In this document: in pieces, positions 17,237 to 20,461 of the stretch
Position numbering within the stretch: position 1 is the stretch's first letter
Layout of the letters: the number at the start of each line of letters is the position of its first letter
Assembly: GCA_035934995.1 (NCBI GenBank)
Contig: DASYXI010000042.1
Coordinates: 1 to 20,461 of the forward strand
Length of the DNA: 20,461 nt
Direction of reading: 5' to 3'
DNA from: REEB95 sp035934995
Lineage (GTDB): Bacteria; Pseudomonadota; Alphaproteobacteria; ATCC43930; CGMCC-115725
The notes under the pieces: model-generated
What the model saw: only the letters and a program-made list of their open reading frames with translations
Told to the model about the DNA's origin: nothing
The model's database searches: none
Translations under genes and position numbers: made by a program

Positions 17237-18271
17237 ATGGAAATGCGGGAAAAATCCACGATTCGCGGGGCGACGGCCGGCCCGATTCCGGTGGCGCTGA
17301 TCACCGGCTTTCTCGGCAGCGGCAAGACAACGCTGCTCAACGCGCTGCTGCGGCAGCCGGCGTTGCGCAACACCGCCGTCATCGTCAACGAGTTCGGCGC
17401 GATCGGCCTCGACCATCTGCTGATCGAAACCGCGTTCGAGGACGCCGTGCTCCTGAAAAGCGGCTGCGTCTGCTGCACGGTGCGCGGCGATCTCACCGAC
17501 ACCATCGTGACGCTCGATGCGCGCGTCCGCCGCGGCGAGATCCCGCGCTTCGAGCGCATCGCGATCGAAACCACCGGTCTTGCCGATCCGGCGCCGATCG
17601 CCGCGACGCTGCTCGAAGACACACAACTGACGCCGCTGGTGCGGCTCGATCGCGTTGTCGTGACGGTCGATGCGGTGAATGCGGCGGCGCAACTCGACGC
17701 GAATTACGAAACGGCGAAGCAGGCGGCGCTCGCCGACGTCCTGGTGCTGACCAAGACCGATCTGGTTGCGCCGGCGACGCGCACGGTCCTGGAAACCCGC
17801 CTGCGTTCGCTCAATCCATCGGCGGTGATCGTCGCGGCGGTCAGCGGCGCGATCGCGGCCGAGCTGCTCTTTGGCACGCCGTCATCGACGGTGCGGCGTG
17901 CCGCTGACGAGCACGACGGCCATGATCATCACCACGATTCATCGCCCGATCATCTGCTGCGCCATCACGGGATCACGACCTTCACCCTGACGCACGACGC
18001 ACCGCTTGCCTGGCCGGTGCTGGCTGTTTGGGTTGAGGCGCTGGCGGCGTTCAAGGGGCCGGCGCTGCTGCGGCTCAAGGGTTTGGCGAACATTGCCGGA
18101 CGCAGCGGTCCGGTCGCGCTCGACGCGGTGCAGCACCTGGTCCATGCGCCGCGCGAGCTGCCGCGTTGGCCCGACCCCGACCGGCGGACGCGGCTCGTTT
18201 TCATCACCCGCGGCCTCGGCCAGGACGCGGTGGCGCGCTCGTTTGCGGCGACGGTAACGGCGCCAAGCTGA
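17237..18271 (+). CDS. COG0523/CobW-family GTPase (metal chaperone type) with His-rich loop
   Basis: 344 residues. The G domain has Walker A GFLGSGKTT (24-32), NEFGAIGLDHLL (switch region), the family's metal-binding CxCC in GCVCCT (Cys77, Cys79, Cys80), ETTGLADPAP (Walker B region) and TKTD (172-175) for guanine. A His/Asp-rich linker (about 224-246, DEHDGHDHHHD...) precedes the CobW C-terminal domain (GITTFTLTHDAPL through RLVFITRGL). The family delivers Zn, Co or other metals to target enzymes using GTP. The metal here is unknown, and no cobalamin or Zur-regulated gene is adjacent. I took the ATG at 17237; a second ATG at 17243 is nearly equal, and a GTG at 17186 is less likely. It is divergent from the substrate-binding-protein gene across 66 nt. 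Confidence 0.88.
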   Translation: MEMREKSTIRGATAGPIPVALITGFLGSGKTTLLNALLRQPALRNTAVIVNEFGAIGLDHLLIETAFEDAVLLKSGCVCCTVRGDLTDTIVTLDARVRRGEIPRFERIAIETTGLADPAPIAATLLEDTQLTPLVRLDRVVVTVDAVNAAAQLDANYETAKQAALADVLVLTKTDLVAPATRTVLETRLRSLNPSAVIVAAVSGAIAAELLFGTPSSTVRRAADEHDGHDHHHDSSPDHLLRHHGITTFTLTHDAPLAWPVLAVWVEALAAFKGPALLRLKGLANIAGRSGPVALDAVQHLVHAPRELPRWPDPDRRTRLVFITRGLGQDAVARSFAATVTAPS

Positions 18272-18295
18272 GGCCGCCGGGTTATCCACGGCGTC

Positions 18296-18373
18296 ATGGA
18301 AGCGCCACCGACACGTCACGCTGTCGTCATTGGCGCTGCGCAGAGTGGCCCCATCGCGCGACGGCGCGACCGA
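18296..18373 (+). pseudogene. Possible N-terminal remnant of a carbon-nitrogen hydrolase
   Basis: The start of an open frame at 18296 reads HAVVIGAAQSGPIARRRDR, very like the first strand and loop of N-carbamoyl-D-amino-acid hydrolases and related nitrilases (pattern AxxQxGPIAR). After about 26 residues the similarity stops: the frame becomes Arg/Pro-rich and runs into a terminator at 18446. The Glu-Lys-Cys active-site regions are absent. There is no Shine-Dalgarno. It may be a decayed 5' end or chance; the rest of 18272-18563 shows only a lone DnaA-box-like TTATCCACG (18282-18290) and the terminator. Confidence 0.3.
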
Positions 18374-18445
18374 CGACCACCCGGGCTGAGACAGCCCTCT
18401 CGGCCCGGCGTTTTCCCGACGACTTATGCCTCCCCCAAGGGGCAG

Positions 18446-18485
18446 GGTGGCGGTTCGGCTTGGCGCCGGACCGCCGCCTCTTTTT
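18446..18485 (+). terminator. Strong intrinsic terminator before the hydrolase gene
   Basis: A 14-bp stem with two G-U pairs (18446-18459 with 18465-18478) and a 5-nt loop runs straight into TCTTTTT (18479-18485). It would end transcripts from the COG0523 gene or the remnant at 18296. It also argues against the hydrolase starting at the ATG at 18426, which lies upstream of the stem. Confidence 0.75.
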
Positions 18486-18563
18486 GCCGCTGTCATGGCG
18501 CGCGAAAACGGTATCATCGCGTCCGGCCGCGGCGTCGAGAAGACCGCGGTCCGGGAGGGCTGG

Positions 18564-20339
18564 TTGACGGCGAAAAGTGAAGTCCGCGACGGCATGCGGA
18601 TCGATTGGGATGTGCCGATCGCGATGGATGACGGCGTCGTCCTGCGTGCCGACATCTTCCGCCCGCTCAAGCCCGGCAAGGCGCCGGCGATCGTCACCTA
18701 CGGACCCTATGCCAAGGGGCTCGCCTTTCAGGAGGGTTACAAGACCGCCTGGGAGATCATGGCGACGAAGCATCCCGACGTGCCTGCGGGCTCGTCGAAC
18801 AAGTATCAGAACTGGGAAGTCGTCGATCCGGAGAAATGGGTCCCCGACGGTTATGCCTGCGTGCGCGTCGATTCGCGCGGCGCCGGGCGTTCGCCTGGCA
18901 CCATCGATCATTTCTCGCCGCGCGAGACGCAGGATTTCCACGACTGCATCGAATGGGTGGCACGGCAGGATTGGTGCAACGGCAAAGTCGGCATCAACGG
19001 CATCTCGTATTACGCGATGAATTCGTGGGCGGTGGCGTCGCGGCAACCGCCCCATCTGGCGGCGGTCTGCGCCTGGGAAGGCGCCGCCGACTGGTACCGC
19101 GACTCGACCCATCACGGCGGCATCCTGTCGACCTTCTGGGCTAACTGGTACGACATGCAGGTGAAGACCGTGCAGCACGGGCTCGGGCTCCGCGGGCCGA
19201 AAAGCGCGGTCACCGGCGAGTTGGTGTGCGGTCCGGAGACGCTGGGCGATGCCGCGCTCGCGGCCAATCGCTGCGACTTCGGCAACGACATCTTGGCGCA
19301 TCCGCTCGACGACGCCTGGTACAAGGTACGCTCGCCGCGCTGGGACAAGGTCAAGGTGCCGTTTTTGTCGGCGGCGAATTGGGGCGGACAAGGCCTGCAT
19401 CCGCGCGGCAATTTCGAGGCCTTCAGCCGCGCCGCTTCCAAGCACAAATGGCTCGAAGCGCACGGCGGCACGCACTGGGTCGAGTTCTATACCGATTACG
19501 GCGTCGGCTTGCAGAAACGCTTCTTCGCCTATTTTCTCAAAGGCGAGAAGAACGGCTGGGACAAGGAGCCCAAGGTGCGGCTCCAGGTGCGGCACGTCGA
19601 CGGCTTCCGCGAGCGTTTCGAGAACGAATGGCCGCTCAAGCGTACGCGGTGGACCAAGTTCCATCTGCGGCCCGACCTGACGCTCGCCGCTAAGCCAGCG
19701 GCGAAGAAGGCGACGCACGCTTTCGCTGCGCTCGGCGACGGCTTGACCTTCATGAGTGCGCCCGTCACGCAGGACACCGAGATCACCGGGCCGATCGCCG
19801 CGCGATTATTCGTATCCTCTTCGACGGCCGACGCCGACCTGTTCCTGGTGCTGCGGCTCTTCAACCCGGCCGGCAAGGAGGTCGCGTTTCAGGGCGCGCT
19901 CGATCCGCACACGCCGATCGCACAGGGCTGGCTGCGCGCCTCGCACCGCCGTCTCGACCGCCGGCTGACGCGGCGCTGGCGGCCTTATCACACGCACGAC
20001 AAGGTCGAGCCGCTGCAGCCCGGCCGCAAAGTCACGCTCGACATCGAGCTGTGGCCGACCTCGATCGTCGTGCCCAAAGGCTGGCGCTTCGGCCTGTCGG
20101 TGCGCGGCCGCGATTACGAGCATGATGGGCCGGCGGCGGCGCTCTCCAACATGAAACATCCGATGCGCGGCTGCGGCCCGTTCCTGCACAACGATCCGCG
20201 CGACCGGCCGGCGGCGCCGTTCCGCGGCGAGACCACGCTCTATTTCGGCGCGGGCGCGGCGCCTTGTCTGCTGCTGCCGGTGATTCCGGCCCCACGCGCC
20301 AAGCCCGCCAAACGGCCGCGGCGCCGGAAGTCGCGATGA
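18564..20339 (+). CDS. CocE/NonD-family (peptidase S15) alpha/beta hydrolase
   Basis: About 591 residues. The domain order is S15 hydrolase then C-terminal jelly-roll (X-Pro dipeptidyl-peptidase C-terminal domain, from about residue 360). RIDWDVPIAMDDGVVLRADIF opens the domain; VDSRGAGRSPG and the nucleophile elbow GISYYA (Ser148) follow; GGTHWVEF gives His304. In the strand where the family usually has a W-x-D acid, this protein reads ANWGGQGLHPRG (Trp273, no Asp). Relatives cut esters, amides or X-Pro peptides. I favour the TTG at 18564: GGGAGGG (18553-18559) is just upstream and homologs as I recall them begin close to this point. ATGs at 18495 and 18426 are alternatives, the latter upstream of a terminator. 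The C-terminus is Lys/Arg/Pro-rich. Its TGA overlaps the next ATG. Confidence 0.85.
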   Translation: MTAKSEVRDGMRIDWDVPIAMDDGVVLRADIFRPLKPGKAPAIVTYGPYAKGLAFQEGYKTAWEIMATKHPDVPAGSSNKYQNWEVVDPEKWVPDGYACVRVDSRGAGRSPGTIDHFSPRETQDFHDCIEWVARQDWCNGKVGINGISYYAMNSWAVASRQPPHLAAVCAWEGAADWYRDSTHHGGILSTFWANWYDMQVKTVQHGLGLRGPKSAVTGELVCGPETLGDAALAANRCDFGNDILAHPLDDAWYKVRSPRWDKVKVPFLSAANWGGQGLHPRGNFEAFSRAASKHKWLEAHGGTHWVEFYTDYGVGLQKRFFAYFLKGEKNGWDKEPKVRLQVRHVDGFRERFENEWPLKRTRWTKFHLRPDLTLAAKPAAKKATHAFAALGDGLTFMSAPVTQDTEITGPIAARLFVSSSTADADLFLVLRLFNPAGKEVAFQGALDPHTPIAQGWLRASHRRLDRRLTRRWRPYHTHDKVEPLQPGRKVTLDIELWPTSIVVPKGWRFGLSVRGRDYEHDGPAAALSNMKHPMRGCGPFLHNDPRDRPAAPFRGETTLYFGAGAAPCLLLPVIPAPRAKPAKRPRRRKSR

Positions 20340-20461
20340 CCGAGACGCAACCCGACAGTAGCCTCGGCGAGCGGTTCGCGGCGTTGCACGAGATCGTGCG
20401 CGCCGCGCGCGACGCCCTACCGACGAATTTCTGGGACTACCTCACCGGCGCCGCCGAGACC
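20336..20461 (+). CDS. FMN-dependent alpha-hydroxy-acid dehydrogenase/oxidase, N-terminal fragment (3' end outside window)
   Basis: Only 42 residues are visible. FAALHEIVRAARDALPTNFWDYLTGAAET matches the N-terminal helix and WDYLxGGAET segment of the lactate dehydrogenase (LldD)/glycolate oxidase family, which oxidises 2-hydroxy acids with FMN. The ATG at 20336 overlaps the hydrolase TGA as ATGA, so translation is coupled. The FMN site and the catalytic His/Arg lie beyond the window, so the substrate and even intactness are unknown. Confidence 0.75.
   Translation, partial: MTETQPDSSLGERFAALHEIVRAARDALPTNFWDYLTGAAET

Noticed and set aside
18282..18290. DnaA-box-like TTATCCACG as a sign of an origin
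   Set aside because: Single site with one mismatch, no AT-rich region, and no dnaA, dnaN or parAB nearby.
18327..19718. A 463-codon minus-strand frame opposite the S15 hydrolase
   Set aside because: Antisense to a gene with clear catalytic motifs; it also runs through the terminator at 18446-18485.

Overview
The window is GC-rich (roughly two thirds G+C by eye) and densely coded, and it looks chromosomal. It very probably comes from an alphaproteobacterium. The markers are a Usg-family protein, a type-2 (COX15-like) heme A synthase, a metK-ahcY pair, and a groESL operon with a CIRCE operator and a promoter of the alphaproteobacterial heat-shock type. I cannot fix the order; Hyphomicrobiales and Rhodospirillales are both possible. 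I saw no tRNA, rRNA, IS element, prophage, CRISPR array or defence island.

Layout. (1) 1-1502: the 3' end of a DinG-type helicase gene, then a small secreted TPR protein with its own possible promoter. (2) 1519-3764: groS-groL on the minus strand, closed by tandem hairpins and controlled by a CIRCE/promoter module and a leader hairpin. An unexplained inverted repeat lies behind the promoter. (3) 3869-7477: usg, ctaA (heme A synthesis for cytochrome oxidase) and a full-length methylmalonyl-CoA mutase. (4) 7525-10532: a drug-type MFS exporter translationally coupled (ATGA) to an Atm1-like ABC exporter. (5) 10626-11498: a VOC-fold protein and rpmB (ribosomal protein L28) with a good promoter. 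(6) 11655-14916: metK-ahcY, making SAM and recycling S-adenosylhomocysteine, followed closely by an unrecognised protein with a possible degenerate endonuclease-like fold. (7) 14913-18271: a closed two-gene minus-strand operon (periplasmic substrate-binding protein plus cytoplasmic LVIVD-repeat protein) divergent from a COG0523/CobW GTPase with a histidine-rich loop. (8) 18272-20461: a short carbon-nitrogen-hydrolase-like remnant, a strong terminator, a CocE/NonD (S15) hydrolase, and the start of an FMN-dependent alpha-hydroxy-acid dehydrogenase overlapping it by ATGA.

Most of the window is housekeeping. The parts least explained by known biology are the substrate-binding protein/LVIVD/COG0523 cluster with no transporter, the unrecognised gene after ahcY, the S15 hydrolase lacking an acid where the family normally has its catalytic Asp, and the non-coding structures around groESL and metK. 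I found no convincing new multi-gene system. Very long open frames antisense to several of these genes are composition artefacts.
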